Notes under the pieces: model-generated
What the model was told of the DNA's origin: nothing
The model's input: the letters and a program-made list of their open reading frames with translations, nothing else
Database searches by the model: none
Program-made: the position numbers and the translations under genes
Source of the DNA: Salvelinus alpinus
Lineage: Eukaryota; Chordata; Actinopteri; Salmoniformes; Salmonidae
Length of the DNA: 64,000 bases
Direction: 5' to 3'
NCBI RefSeq assembly: GCF_045679555.1
Contig: NC_092098.1
Coordinates: forward strand, 21,358,038 to 21,422,037
Shown: piece by piece, positions 34,186 through 45,477 of the stretch
Numbering within the stretch: the first letter of the stretch is position 1
Layout of the letters: each line of letters starts with the position of its first letter

Positions 34186-34276
34186 ATGGCAAAAGATGCC
34201 GAGAAGAGCACTTGGAGGGACACCATATGGAACCCCAGTACGCGGGAATTTTGTGGCAGGACAGCGAGCAGCTGGG
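34186..34276 (+). CDS. Na+/K+-ATPase beta subunit, first coding exon (ATP1B2/ATP1B3-like)
   Basis: The ATG has a good context (G at -3, G at +4). It opens MAKDAEKSTWRDTIWNPSTR and continues EFCGRTASSWG, ending one base into the Gly codon at the strong donor GTGAGT (34277-34282). The W-x5-WNPxTxEFxGRTxxSWG pattern is the cytoplasmic N-terminus of sodium-pump beta subunits. In that family it immediately precedes the single membrane helix, and the first intron falls at this same SWG position. The subunit escorts the pump alpha chain to the plasma membrane. NPSTREF and SWG fit beta-2 or beta-3 better than beta-1. No second exon (the LLFY-type membrane helix) was found before 64000, so the gene has a first intron over 29.7 kb or is truncated. 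Confidence 0.8.
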
Positions 34277-35939
34277 GTGAGTCTAGTCGTTGACCTAGTG
34301 ATGGTCGCCTGCAGCAATGCAGCACATATGGCCCCTCTACCTCTAAAACCATGGAGGAAGACAGGTTTGTGTCATCAATGACGTGAGGCCCATTGTTTAG
34401 TTTAGCAACAACCACGAAGGGTAAAGAAAGCTTCAGAACTTCGGAAAATCCATTCAATTACATGTGTTTTGCTTGAAATTAACATGCTATATTTGTAGGT
34501 TTAAAAAGTATTCGTGCGATTTGAAATGTCTGTATAATAGATCATTTACTACAGCACTACTAATATTCAACTTGGACTTGAATAATGTATTTTCTGTAGT
34601 ATAAGTATTTAGCTAGCTAGGTGCCCATTGCTAGCTGGTTGGATGGGCAGCTAGCGGATTAAACTCAACTCTACGATTTACGATGGAGTTGAGCAGTGAC
34701 TAGTGTGTGCGGACTGGAGATCCGACGTCACACACAATTCAGTTTTTATCAAAAACTACTGATTTCAGCACCCCAAAGAATAGCCCGCAATTTCACACAG
34801 TGTAGGCAGGTTGGTATGGCATAGATAGCTAGCATTACAGATCGACAAAAGGTTACAAAGTATTATGCCGGCTAGATTAAGCTAGCGTGTAACCTTATTT
34901 GGGTTATGAAACAAATGCCTAATTCGATAATAGTTAGCTAACTAGCTAACTTGTAGTATTTGGGTTGCTTGAAAGTTGTCATGTTCAAAATGCTCAACAG
35001 TTAGCAGTTTAATCAGTCACTTTAGACCGCGCAGTCAGTACCGACCGTAAAACACATGTTATTCAAATCAGATTTGTCATTGACAACAACTAGCTGGCTC
35101 GGGTCTTTAATTTGCACAAAGTGGTGATGTCGTTCTCTCATCAATATTTGTTTTTATTTATGCTGATGAAGAGTGACAGACACTGTTTCTGCCTTGCCAC
35201 AAGCTATATATATAGCTAGTTAGGTATGCATAACATGCACGAGTCATGACAATTGACAAACGCTCCTCATTTTAGTTTTGTCTCATCGATATTAGCTAGC
35301 TACTAGTAGTAACTTTACTTAGCAGCCAATTTCATGACTGGCTGACTATCCAACCCGTTAATGTGCACGATATATTTCCAGTCCAAGCCTCCAGAAATAC
35401 ACTGCAGTGGAGAAGAAGCAAAGCAAAAACTCAATGATAACGTTCTCACTCACGCTAGATAAGAACCCAGCCAATATGTCTGTTTTTCCAGTGGCACGGG
35501 ACACCCGCCTGCATGCAGTTACTGCATTTAATTAGAATTTTACTACTTCGGCTTCATAGTTTGAGATAAATGGTCAAAGTTATTTTATTTTTTAAATTAG
35601 CAGGTCCGCAGCATCTCGTTATCTACAGGCTTTGCAATGATGTCATGAGCATCCTTAAATTGTACACTTAGGAATGCGTAAAGAGTCAATTTGACCAGGC
35701 GGAAATGTAGAATTTGTGAACAGATTGTAGCATAGCCTATAATGCGCAATTTAAAGCTTCTGCCTCACCCGAGCATCAGTTAATAAGATTGGTTGCTGTC
35801 CACTTGTGCAAGGCGGTGCTGAAGCTCAAATGTGCAATTATGTGTGGTTTGAGCTTGTGTGAGCTCACGAAATTTTGCCTATATTATTATTTAGTATTTA
35901 TTAATTTATGTCACTGAGTTTTATGCGCAATGCGTCTGG
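34277..35939. other. Presumed start of ATPase beta intron 1
   Basis: AT-rich with many GCTAGCTAG and TTAGCTAACTAGC runs (34608-34950 and 35200-35310). No coding exon or named element was recognised. Confidence 0.5.
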
Positions 35940-36540
35940 ACATACAACCTGATCTCATAGACTAGACGAAACATAGTAAATGGTAAATCCGGGACACTTA
36001 AATTAGTATAATATGTTACATTTGGTATGGTTGCATAAGACAAAAGGTTACTTAAGGCAAAGAAGGGTGGATGGGTGGGCGTATAACGCAAACATCTATC
36101 AACCTAAAGGTTGCATGTTCAAATCTCATCTTGCACACATTTAGCTAATTAGCAACTTTGCAACTACTTATTATTTTTGAGCTACTTTGCAACTTCTTAG
36201 CATGTTAGCTAACCCTTTCCCTAACCTTAATCCTTTTAGCTAACCCTTCCCCAAACCTTAATCCTTTTAGCTAACCCTTCCCCTAACCTTAATCCTTTTA
36301 GCTAACCCTTCCCCAAACCCTAAAGTTAATCCTTCAACCTAACTCCTAAGCTTAACCCTAAGCTTAACCTCTAACACTAACCCCTAGCCTACCTAACATT
36401 AGCAACAACAAATTGGAATTCGTAACATATCATACGTTTTTAATATTTGTAACATATTTTACATTTTGTAAATTTGTCACATACATCCACCAATGAATGC
36501 ATGCCATAGAAACATAACATGTCATACTACATGGAATTGC
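35940..36540 (+). repeat. Interspersed repeat with tRNA-like box and 31-bp tandem units
   Basis: A tRNA-like segment (about 36065-36130) has a B-box-like GTTCAAATC at 36117-36125. It is followed by AGCTAATTAGCAACTTTGCA and then four 31-bp units of TTTTAGCTAACCCTTCCCC type (about 36204-36345). The outer parts carry mirrored GTAACATATCATAC-like motifs. This matches a common salmonid repeat pattern. I cannot name the family securely. Confidence 0.55.
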
Positions 36541-36559
36541 AAAAATCAAAAATCAAAAT

Positions 36560-37020
36560 TACTGAAGCTGGAGTCATATCTCCCTCACTAACTTTAAGCA
36601 TCAGCTGTCAGAACAGCTTACCGATCATTGACACAGTCCATCTGTAAATAGCCCACCCAACTACCTCATCCCCATATTGTTAGTTTTTTTATTTGCTCCT
36701 TTGCACCCTAGTATCTCTACTTTCACATTCATCTTCTGCACATCTATCACTCCAGTGTTAATGCTACATTTGATTTATTTCGCCACTATGGCCTATTTAT
36801 TGCCTTACCGCCCTAATCTTACTACATTTGCACACACTGTATATCGATTTTTCTATTGTGTTATTGCCTGTACGTTTGTTTATCCCATGTGTAACTCTGT
36901 GTTGTTTGTGTCGCACTGCTTTGCTTTATCTTGGCCAGGTCGCAATTGTAAATGAGAACTTGTTCTCAACTGGTCTACCTGGTTAAATAAAGGTCAAATA
37001 AAAAATAAAAATTAAATGGA
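36560..37020 (+). mobile_element. LINE 3' end fragment
   Basis: Contains GTTTGTTTATCCCATGTGTA, TTTATCTTGGCCAGGTCGCA, TTGTAAATGAGAACTTGTTC and CTACCTGGTTAAATAAAGGT, then an A-rich tail. This is the frequent 5'-truncated LINE 3' end of salmonid genomes. No reverse transcriptase remains. Confidence 0.65.
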
Positions 37021-37027
37021 GTGTATC

Positions 37028-37105
37028 AGATTTTTTATTTAACATTTAACTAGGCAAATCAGTTAAGAACAAATTCTTATTTACAACGACGGCCTATGTA
37101 CATTT
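37028..37105 (-). mobile_element. Second short LINE/SINE 3' tail, opposite strand
   Basis: TTTTTTATTTAACATTTAAC, TAGGCAAATCAGTTAAGAAC and AAATTCTTATTTACAACGAC form the complement of a tail related to, but distinct from, the one at 36940-37000. The two elements lie tail to tail. Confidence 0.6.
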
Positions 37106-37171
37106 ATGTACAGAATAATCCTAAATGCTCTGAAACCAGGTTGGGACATAAGGGTTGAGGCAGTGGAACTA

Positions 37172-38254
37172 CACTATATATACAAAAGTATGTGGACACC
37201 CCTTCAAATTAGTGGATTTGGCTATTTCAGCCACACCCGTTGCTGACAGGTATATAAAATCGAGCACACAGCTATTCAATCTCCATAGACAAACATTGGC
37301 GGTAGAATGGCCCATACTGGAAAGCTCAGTGACTTTCAAGGTGGCACCGTCATAGGATGCCACCTTACCAACAAGTCAGTTTGTCAAATTTCTACCCTGT
37401 TAGAGCCGCCCCAGTCAACTGTAAATGCTGTTATTGTGAAGTAGAAACGTCTAGGAGTAACAACGGCTCAGTCGTGAAGTGGTACGCCACACAAGCTCAC
37501 AGAACGGGACCGCCGAGTGCTGAGGCACGTACCGTGTAAAAATGTTCTGTCCTCGGTTGCAACACTCACTACCGAGTTCCAAACTGCCTCTGGAAGCAAC
37601 ATCAGCACAAGAACTGTCGGCTGGAGTGGTGTAAAGCTCATCACCATTTGACTCAAGAGCAGTGGAAACAAGTTCTCTGGAGTGATGAATCACGCTTCAC
37701 CATCTGGCAGTCCGACGGATGAATGAATGCATACTGCCCAAATGCATAGTGACACCTGTAAAGTTTGGTGGAGGAGGAATAATGTCTGGGGCTGTTTTTC
37801 ATGGTCCGGGCTAGATTTTCACTAGTTCCAGTGAAGGGAACTCTTAACGCTACAGCATACAATAACATTCTAGATGATTCTGTGCTTCCAACTTTGTGGC
37901 AACAGTTTGGCGAAGACCCTTTCCTGTTTCAGCATGACAATACCCCCGTGCACAATGCGAGGTCCATACAGAAATGGTTTGTCGAGATCGGTGTGGAAGA
38001 ACTTGACTGGCCTGCACAGAGCCCTGACCTCAACACCATCGAACACCATTGGGATGAATTGGAACACCGACTGCGTGCCCAACATTAGTGCCCGACCTCA
38101 CTAATCTGAATGGAAACAAGTCCCTGCAGCAATGTTCCAACATCTAGTAGAAAGCCTTCCCAGAAGAGTAGAGGCTGTTTTGGCAGCAAAGGGGGGACCA
38201 ACTCCATATTAATGCACATACCATATTAAACCACATTCCTTTGGTCATGTAGTG
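37172..38254 (+). mobile_element. Tc1-like DNA transposon (copy 3)
   Basis: The left end CACTATATATACAAAAGTAT and right end, in complement, CACTACATGACCAAAGGAAT are bounded by TA at 37170-37171 and 38255-38256. The 1,083-bp copy is shorter than the usual 1.3-1.6 kb owing to internal deletions. It belongs to a different Tc1 family from the others here. Confidence 0.88.
37307..38212 (+). pseudogene. Tc1-like transposase, frameshifted
   Basis: Starts MAHTGKLSDFQGGTVIGCHL and loses frame within the DNA-binding part. The first catalytic Asp lies in LWSDESRFTIWQSDG (other frame, near 37680-37720). An open block at 37801-38088 carries FLFQHDNTPVHNA (second Asp) and SPDLNTIEHHWDELEHRL (Glu). The family's final TPY plus stop is at 38210-38212 in a third frame. 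Confidence 0.85.
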
Positions 38255-38946
38255 TATTTTAAATTAAATTAATATGCCGTTGACCACCATTTAAAATACT
38301 ATTCTCTGTTGTACTTTGTAAAGGCTACAGTGGGCCTCTTGAGATTGAATACTCATTACTTTAACCTGTCTTCTGGTGCAGAGCGAGATTTGAGGGCCAG
38401 TTGTTACTTCAAATAGCCTCAGCGTTGATAAGGCCTATTATTAAAAGGCTAAACAAAACGCAAAAGTAGTGGGTTTGTGCTATTGATTTCAACTACATGC
38501 TATTAGGTTGCAATCAATGTTACAATGCAGGTTTTGTTTCAGTGAAGAATTATTTTGATAAGAGAAAAATGATATCTGCTAAGTGTCAAGATCAGCACGA
38601 TAATCTGCACCACCAAGATCTGCCATAATATATGGTAATGTATCTAACATCCGAGCTTTGAAATGATGACCGCTACGTCATAAACACCCGACCTGAAACT
38701 ATTTCAAATGTTCATGAAAATAATTGTGCGCATATCAAGATTAAAGCTTTTAATTTCAAGTGCAGAAGTGTAGTGAAATGCATTTCTTTCTCCAAACCGA
38801 ACAATGCAGTAATCAATATCAATGTAGTGCTAAACATAACATAAGGTAGAACAAACACACATTAAATAAAAATAAGAAATAAGAAGAACACGAGAAAGTA
38901 AGCATACTATATACAGAGTCAGTTCCAATACCATATTTACAATGTT

Positions 38947-39369
38947 CAGGGATACTGGAGTGATAGAGGTAGATATGTATAGGGTTAAGGTGACAGGGAT
39001 ACTGGAGTGATAGAGGTAGATATGTATAGGGTTAAGGTGACAGGGATACTGGAGTGATAGAGGTAGATATGTATAGGGTTAAGGTGACAGGGATACTGGA
39101 GTGATAGAGGTAGATATGTATAGGGTTAAGGTGACAGGGATACTGGAGTGATAGAGGTAGATAGGTATAGGGGTAAGGTGACAGGGATACTGGAGTGATA
39201 GAGGTAGATATGTATAGGGTTAAGGTGACAGGGATACTGGAGTGATAGAGGTAGATATGTATAGGGTTAAGGTGACAGGGATACTGGAGTGATAGAGGTA
39301 GATAGGTATAGGGGTAAGGTGACAGGGATACTGGAGTGATAGAGGTAGATAGGTATAGGGGTAAGGTGA
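38947..39369. repeat. 47-bp minisatellite, 9 copies
   Basis: The unit contains GGGATACTGGAGTGATAGAG and GTAGATATGTATAGGGTTAA. Copies differ mainly by ATATGTATAGGGTTAA against ATAGGTATAGGGGTAA. The last unit runs straight into GGTGACTAGGCATCAGG of the host repeat. Confidence 0.95.
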
Positions 39370-39469
39370 CTAGGCATCAGGATATAGGATAAACAAAGTA
39401 GCAGCAGCATAAATGATGATTGTATGTGAGTGTGTGTGCGTGTGTGTAGAGTCAGTATAAATGTGTGTG

Positions 39470-40855
39470 CATGTTTTTATTTTTATTTTATTTTATTTGG
39501 ATCTCTTTTAGTCCCCATTTGGACTAATCTTCCAAGAGGCCTTAAACATTAAAATACAATTTATAATACGAACACATTTCCACATATAACACACTATTAC
39601 AAACATACATAATATACTAACATAATGACCCAATAAATACTCAATCTAAAAAATATTGATTCTTCATCTACTATAGTCCCACAACATTTCTATGTATTAT
39701 ATTTAAATTGTTTTAAAATAAGGTTTAAATTTATATATTGAAAGGTTTCTGGTTTGCTCAGTTAATTTATTCAATTTCTTTATTGCTCTAAATCGAAATG
39801 TTCTTTTGCCTATTTCTCTTTTCTGTCAGGACAACGCATAGATGGTGGACAATCTATTCCTAGTATTTACTAGGAATGTCTGTCTCTTACCAACTGAATA
39901 GCTTTGTGAATAGAACTTGGCCCTTTTAAATGATGTATATTATGAAATAAAATAAGCATGTTCCTTTCAATTATCTTATCGATTGATGACCAACCAAGAA
40001 CACTGCGCATGACTGCAACAGAAGAACCATATCTCCACCTTAAAACAATCCTTGCTGCTTTGTTCTGTGCATTCTGCAGCCTCCTAACTTCACTTGATGA
40101 TGCATTTCCCCAGACCACAGAACAGTAGTTCACCTGACTCTCAATTAATGCTTGTGTTATTTGCTGAATAATTTTTCCTGGTAAATATTTAGCTATCCTT
40201 CTGATTATGCATGCTGTTTTTTTTATTTTTATTTTTACATAGATTAGTTATTTGAGACGACCATGATAAGCAGTTGTCTAGCTGCACTCCCAATAGTTTG
40301 GTTTCTGCCACTTCTTCAATTTGTACTCCTCCCATACTTAATTGTATCCCATGCTGTTTTGGCCTTTTCCTAGTGGAACAGAACAACATAACTTTGGTTT
40401 TCTTGGTGTTTAAAACAAGTTTGTTTTGGCAAACCCACTCCCTAATATTCTCCAAATCTCCTTGTAAAGCGTGCTGTACCTGTTGAACCGATTGTCTTGC
40501 TGCATAAATTGTAGTATCATCTGCAAATATAGTAGCTTGAGTTTCAACTAAGGCATAGGGAAGGTCGTTGGTATATATTAAATAGAGAAGTGGCCCAAGG
40601 CAGCTGCCCTGCGGTATTCCACAGTTTAACACATGAGGGGAAGAAAATGAACCATTGATATAGGTGGACTGTTTCCTGTCAGTTAGATATGACTGTACCC
40701 AATTCAATGCTACCTCCTTAAAACCATAATGCATTAATTTTGTCAAAATTATTTCATGATCCACTATAGTGTACTACAATAGTACACCCACAAACTTGCC
40801 ATTATCTATAGCATTGAGCCACTGGTCAGTCATGTCAACCAATGCAGTGGTAGTT
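39470..40855 (-). mobile_element. 5'-truncated LINE (non-LTR retrotransposon)
   Basis: Minus-strand element with an A-rich 3' tail (plus-strand TTTTTATTTTTATTTTATTT at 39474). Possible target repeats ATGTGTGTG lie at 39461-39469 and 40856-40864. It carries the C-terminal part of a reverse transcriptase ORF. Confidence 0.75.
39870..40764 (-). pseudogene. LINE reverse transcriptase, C-terminal part, frame broken
   Basis: The first block (40189-40764) shows SYLTDRKQSTYING, GIPQGSCLGPLLYLIYTNDLP and the catalytic FADDTT, with the two Asp at about residues 82-83 from the block start. This is the palm of a non-LTR reverse transcriptase. After a break caused by a T-rich tract near 40215, the second block (39870-40133) shows MNYCSVVWGNAS and RRLQNAQNKAARIVLR, typical of the region after the RT in CR1/L2/Rex1/Jockey-like elements. 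No endonuclease is left. Confidence 0.88.
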
Positions 40856-41274
40856 ATGTGTGTGTTGGAGTGTCAGTGTGTGTCAGTGTGTAGAGTCCTG
40901 TGAGTATGCATATAATTAAATACAGATAGTCCATGTAGCCGTTCTGTTAGCTATTTAGCAGTCTAATGGCATATGGCTCTTTTCTAATGACGTTGAGGCG
41001 TTTTAATCTGGGTAAAGCCGAGCGCCACATTCTATTTGTATCACCTTCAACCCCCCAGCCCTTCCCATCTCTTAGTGTGAGTAAATCAGTGCAGGATTTA
41101 ATCCTAATCTAATGACTTCATAGGCTGACCGGCCAAGTATCAATTGTAGATGTCAAATCAAACTGTACATCAACTTCAGAACATTCCCTTTAATTGATTT
41201 CGCTGAATTTAATCAGAATGGTTTTAGATGTAATCTCTAATCAATGTAAATTCAATGATTTGAGATGTCACCCG

Positions 41275-41836
41275 TGTCACGAGAATTTTCAATCCCAATG
41301 ATGATAACTAAGAATTACTTAAGCTTTGACCAATCCCCGAGGTTTGTAAGACCCTGGGTTTAATAATAATTAGGCAAAGACTCAGCTTATGCAAAAGGTC
41401 CGTAAAGTTTATTCAGAGAACGTTCTAAAGTCCATCATACAAAGACATACCATTTTATAACTCACTCACTCCCTACCTAATAAACGCACATACATACACA
41501 CAAACAGTAGGTGGGATGTATCTTTCCTCATAGTTCTCACCACTCGTTTATCACTTCCAAGCTGGCAGTTCCCTCCTCCCAAGATTAGAGGAACCTTGAC
41601 AGGACTCCCTGTCCTGTCGTAAGTTTCTCAGAGTTCTAACCAGGTCAGGTCATACACAGTTTAATTGTTCTCTGTATTTTCTTAGTCACACACACACATT
41701 TCTACTTGTCTCAACCAAACCTTATTAGACTGAAGTTTATCATTCTAATTCATTATATATGTTACATAGTCTTAATAATTACATTTCAGGGTGGAATTCT
41801 TTAGTCATTACCATAAACATACAAATTCCCTTATCA
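41275..41836 (-). mobile_element. Solo LTR (562 bp)
   Basis: Begins TGTCACGAGAATTTTC and ends TTCCCTTATCA, flanked by ACCCG on both sides (41270-41274 and 41837-41841). On the minus strand there are a TATAAAA box (complement of TTTTATA near 41453) and an AATAAA (complement of TTTATT near 41409). No internal genes are present. Confidence 0.72.
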
Positions 41837-41841
41837 ACCCG

Positions 41842-42139
41842 CCATAATCAATCACACACAAAGACACACACACACACACACACAGGGGCACCTGACTTTA
41901 TCTGAAAGTGGGTGTGTAAAAAATTGTGTATTATTTTTTGGTGAATTGTTTTAACCATTTCATGCAAATAAACATTATAATATATTTTTTAGAACACAAG
42001 TGCACATCAATGCCTAATTTATCACAACCATTACAGATAACAAATCCTAATTGCTAAATTGCCCCATATATATTCAGTCAATAAAAAAACAAGTGCCATT
42101 TTAAGATTGATTTATTGAAACCATAATATCAACTTGCAT
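41842..42139. other. Gene-free AT-rich sequence with a short CA tract
   Basis: A (CA)n tract lies at about 41866-41884. Nothing else was recognised. Confidence 0.5.
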
Positions 42140-42531
42140 ATGACGCTACAAGCTTGGCACACCTGTATTTGGGGAGTTTCTCCCATTCTTCTTTGAAGAT
42201 CCTCTCAAGCTCTGTCAGGTCTCTCCAGAGATGTTCGATCGGGTTCAAGTCCGGGCTCTGGCTGGGCCACTCTTCCAACAGGACAACGACTCTATGCACA
42301 CAGCCAAGACAACGCAGGAGTTGCTTCGGGACAAGTCTCTGAATGTCCTTGAGTGGCCCCAGCCAGAGCCCGGACTTGAACCCGATCGAACATCTCTGGA
42401 GAGACCTGAAAATAGCTGTGCAGTGATGCTCCCCATCCAACCTGACAGAGCTTGAGACGATCTGCAGAGAAGAATGGGAGAAACTCCCCAAATACAGGTG
42501 TGCCAAGTTTGTAGCGTCATACCCAAGAATA
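42140..42531. repeat. Inverted duplication (fold-back) of Tc1 transposase sequence
   Basis: Left arm 42140-42272 reads in reverse. Right arm 42352-42531 reads forward ([18 protein letters not shown] and [21 protein letters not shown] coding). The arms pair over about 130 bp. The right arm keeps an extra stretch of about 45 bp (AATAGCTGTGCAGTGATGCT region) that the left arm has lost. The spacer 42273-42351 continues the forward transposase ([12 protein letters not shown]). Confidence 0.88.
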
Positions 42532-42562
42532 TTCAAGGCTGTTATCGCTGACAAAGGTTTTT

Positions 42563-43948
42563 CTTGTAATTCACTGTATCACAATTCCAGTGGGTCAGAA
42601 GTTTACATACAGTAAGTTGACTGTGCCTTTAATCAGCTTTTTCTATTCCAGAAAATTATGTCATGGCTTTAGAAGCTTCTGATAGGCTAATTTACATAAT
42701 TTGAGTCAATTGGAGGTGTACCTGTGGATGTATTTCAAGGCCTACCTTCAAAGTCAGTGCCTCTTTGCTTGACATTATGGTAAAATCAAAAGAAATTAGC
42801 CAAGACCTCAGAAAAAAATTGTAGACCTCCACAAGTCTGGTTCATCCTTGGGAGCAATTTTCCAAATGCTTGAAGGTACCATGTTAATCTGTACAAACAA
42901 TAGTACGCAAGTATAAACTCCATGGGACCACGCAGCCGTCATACCGCTCAGGAAGGAAACGCGTTCTGTCTTCTAGAGATGAACGTACTTTGGTGCGAAA
43001 GTGCAAATCCATCCCAGAACAACAGCAAAGGACCCTTTGAAGATGCTGGAGGAAACAGGTACAAAAGTATCTATATCCACAGTAAAACAAGTCCTATATC
43101 GACATAACCTGAAAGGCCGCTCAGCAAGGAAGAAGCCACTGCTCCAAAACCGCCATAAAAAAAGCGGTTTGCAACTGCACATGGGGACAAAGATTGTACT
43201 TTTTGGAGAAATGTCTTCTGGTCTAATGACCATCGTTATGTTTGGAAGAACACCATCCCAACCGTGAAGCACTGGGTGGCAGCATCATGTTGTGGAGGTG
43301 CTTTGCTGCAGGAGGGACTGGTGCACTTCACAAAATAGATGGCATCATTATGTGGATATATTGTAGCAACATCTCAAGACATCAGTCAGGAAGTTAAAGC
43401 TTGGTCACAAATGGGTCTTCCAAAGGGACATTGACCCCAAGCATACTTCCAAAGTTGTGGCAAAATGGCTTAAGGACAACAAAGTCAAGTTTTTGGAGTG
43501 GCCATCACAAAGCCCTGACCTCAATCCTATAGAAAATTTGTGGGCAGAGCTGAAAATCTGTGTGCGAGCAAGGAGGCCTACAAACCTGACTCAGTTACAC
43601 CAGCTCTGTCAGGAGGAATGGGACAAACTTCACCCAACTTATTGTGGGAAGCTTGTGGAAGGCTACCTGAAATGTTTGACCCAAGTTAAACAATTTAATG
43701 GCAATGATCCCAAATACTAATTGAGTGTATGTAAACTTCTGACCCACTGGGAATGTGATGAAAGAAATAAAAGCTGAAATAAATTATTCTCTCTACTATT
43801 ATTCTGACATTTCACATTCTTAAAATAAAGTGGTGATCCTAACTGACCTAAGACAGGGAATTTGTACTCAGATTAAATGTCAGGAATTGTGAAAAACTGA
43901 GTTTAAATGTATTTCGCTAAGGTGTATGTAAACTTCCGACTTCAACTT
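42563..43948 (+). mobile_element. Tc1-like element of the Sleeping Beauty type (copy B), left end truncated
   Basis: The right end is complete (GTGTATGTAAACTTCCGACT then TCAACTT, TA at 43949-43950), with the inner repeat near 43727-43750. The left side begins only at TTGTAATTCACTGTATCACA, so the outer direct repeat is missing, while the inner one (CCAGTGGGTCAGAAGTTTAC) is kept. The copy is about 250 bp shorter than copy A and is in opposite orientation to it. Confidence 0.92.
42777..43720 (+). pseudogene. Sleeping Beauty-type transposase, inactivated (copy B)
   Basis: ATG 42777 gives [15 protein letters not shown] and a stop at codon 16, caused by a frameshift. Readable blocks follow: [49 protein letters not shown]. 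The first catalytic motif is damaged: WSDET-type sequence is replaced by WSN and about 36 bp up to HRYVW are lost. DPKHTSK-type sequence (second Asp) and [15 protein letters not shown] (Glu) remain, the latter in the open block 43457-43720 that ends NDPKY. Confidence 0.92.
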
Positions 43949-44145
43949 TATGTAATGAATTACGGTTTCATTTTATTTTATTTTATGCATTTGCAAACAT
44001 TTCCAAAAGCCTGTTTTTTCTTTTTCATTATGGGGTATTGTGTGTAGATTGATGAGGGGGAAAACAATTGAATCCATTTTAGAATAACACTGTAACGTAA
44101 CAGTAAAGGGGTCTGAATACAGTAAAGCGTTCCGAATGCACTGTA

Positions 44146-45477
44146 CAAGTGAGAGTGAATGAGAGAAATTGACCAATCTCATGCACAAAGGACCCTAGTT
44201 AATGTAATTGCATCTTTTTCTATGATAGCGCACACTGCTGAAATTAGCTGGGGTAGAAATTCACTACTGTTCCTTGTGGATATGCAAGTGTGTGTGTGTG
44301 TGTGTTGCACAATTATGGAAATAGTTCTTAGATCCCTTGGCAATTTCAAAAGTACATGAATATTAAAACAGCCACAGCACATACATATTATTTTATCCTT
44401 ACCATATTTTCCATTCACAGCCTCTGTTTGATAACCCAGATTCAAATCAGCGTCCACAGTATTCATTGATGTTTGAATACTATCCTCTTTTCAAAGGCGT
44501 CCATGTTGCCATTGTAGGAGGGAAAGCACAGGACGCTGCCGGCCTATTCTGTCCCACCATTTTATTATTTGCTTTCAACTCTCCCTGTGATGGGGGGATG
44601 AAAAGAGTGAGGCGGAGGAAGAGTGAAAGAGAGAGGGGCATGGTGATGAGAGGTCAGGCAGGATAGCTAGTAAACTGGATACCCTCCTGGTGTGGCCAGG
44701 GGAAAGGTGACCCTCTCTACACTCCTCCTGACCTGGGTCTGCACACAACACTCAGTCTGTCTCTGGGGGGGGGGGGGGGGTCTGGTCACCATGACGGCCC
44801 ATAAAGTCAAATAAATAATCTCCTCCCTGATGGTCCCTCACTGCATTGGTTAGACCAGAGCAATAGTCTCAGCCAGGGCTAGACGCAGGGCCTGTACACT
44901 ATCTCTGATTACTCAGCAGGGTTTTTCCTTCTTGCACAGTGTGCCACAGCAGCCCTTTCCATCTCACCCCACAGGATGCCGCTCTGCTCTCCTCTCCTTT
45001 CCTCTTACGCTCCTCTCTATGAGGTTACATTTCAATGTAGATTCCCCACCCTGGGGACTGGCAGACCGTCACACTCAACCATTTACTCTCACTCACCAAG
45101 AAGGTCCAGTGTTTGTAACCGTAACCTGTGGAGAAGCTTCTTCTTGGCATTTGGTTATGTCTGTCCATGGCCCTACGCAGCACTGGGCCTGCTGACAAAG
45201 GGAGCCCCCATGGTGTCGACAGGGCCCAGGGGTGGAGCTCTGCAAAGGGGCCCGTCCAGCAGAGACACAGCAGGCCTACGCTCCAGGACTGGCCTCAGTT
45301 GTCCATGCTGAGAGGGCAGAGGAAGGCAAGGAGGGCTATTGATAGGCTCAGTCAACTCACCTCATTATATTTGACTCTAAATTGTATATCCCACTTGCTG
45401 TATGATCATATAATATTTAGCAGCTGAGGTGATTTTATGTTGTCAATCCAAAAGATGATTTAAACAATAGCCTTTCT
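44146..45477. other. Gene-free sequence
   Basis: Contains a short GT tract (44289-44305) and a 16-G run (44765-44780). The GC-richer part 44900-45330 has open frames, but no splice-consistent conserved exon was recognised. Confidence 0.45.

Larger units (their letters stand above)
38757..41055 (+). repeat. Dispersed salmonid repeat, copy B, with internal minisatellite and LINE insertion
   Basis: GTGAAATGCATTTCTTTCTC at the start, GGTGACTAGGCATCAGGATA and GTAGCAGCAGCATAAATGAT after the minisatellite, and AGCTATTTAGCAGTCTAATG near the end align in order with copy A. The 47-bp tandem array sits where copy A has one unit, and a LINE fragment (39470-40855) interrupts its GT-rich centre. Confidence 0.65.
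42140..44143 (+). mobile_element. Rearranged Tc1-like element (copy 4) holding a Sleeping Beauty-type copy
   Basis: Parts: a fold-back of transposase C-terminal sequence (42140-42531), then forward sequence to about 42562, then a Sleeping Beauty-type insertion (42563-43948), then the host right end (43949-44143). That end carries CATTATGGGGTATTGTGTGT, GGGGTCTGAATACAG and TTCCGAATGCACTG before TA (44144-44145). The insertion lies at a TA in the host sequence TATGTAATG. The left inverted repeat of the host was not found. Confidence 0.75.

Noticed and set aside
44932..45427. GC-richer open frames of 87-111 codons that could be exons
   Set aside because: No conserved motif or consistent pair of splice sites was seen, and none matches the ATPase beta subunit.
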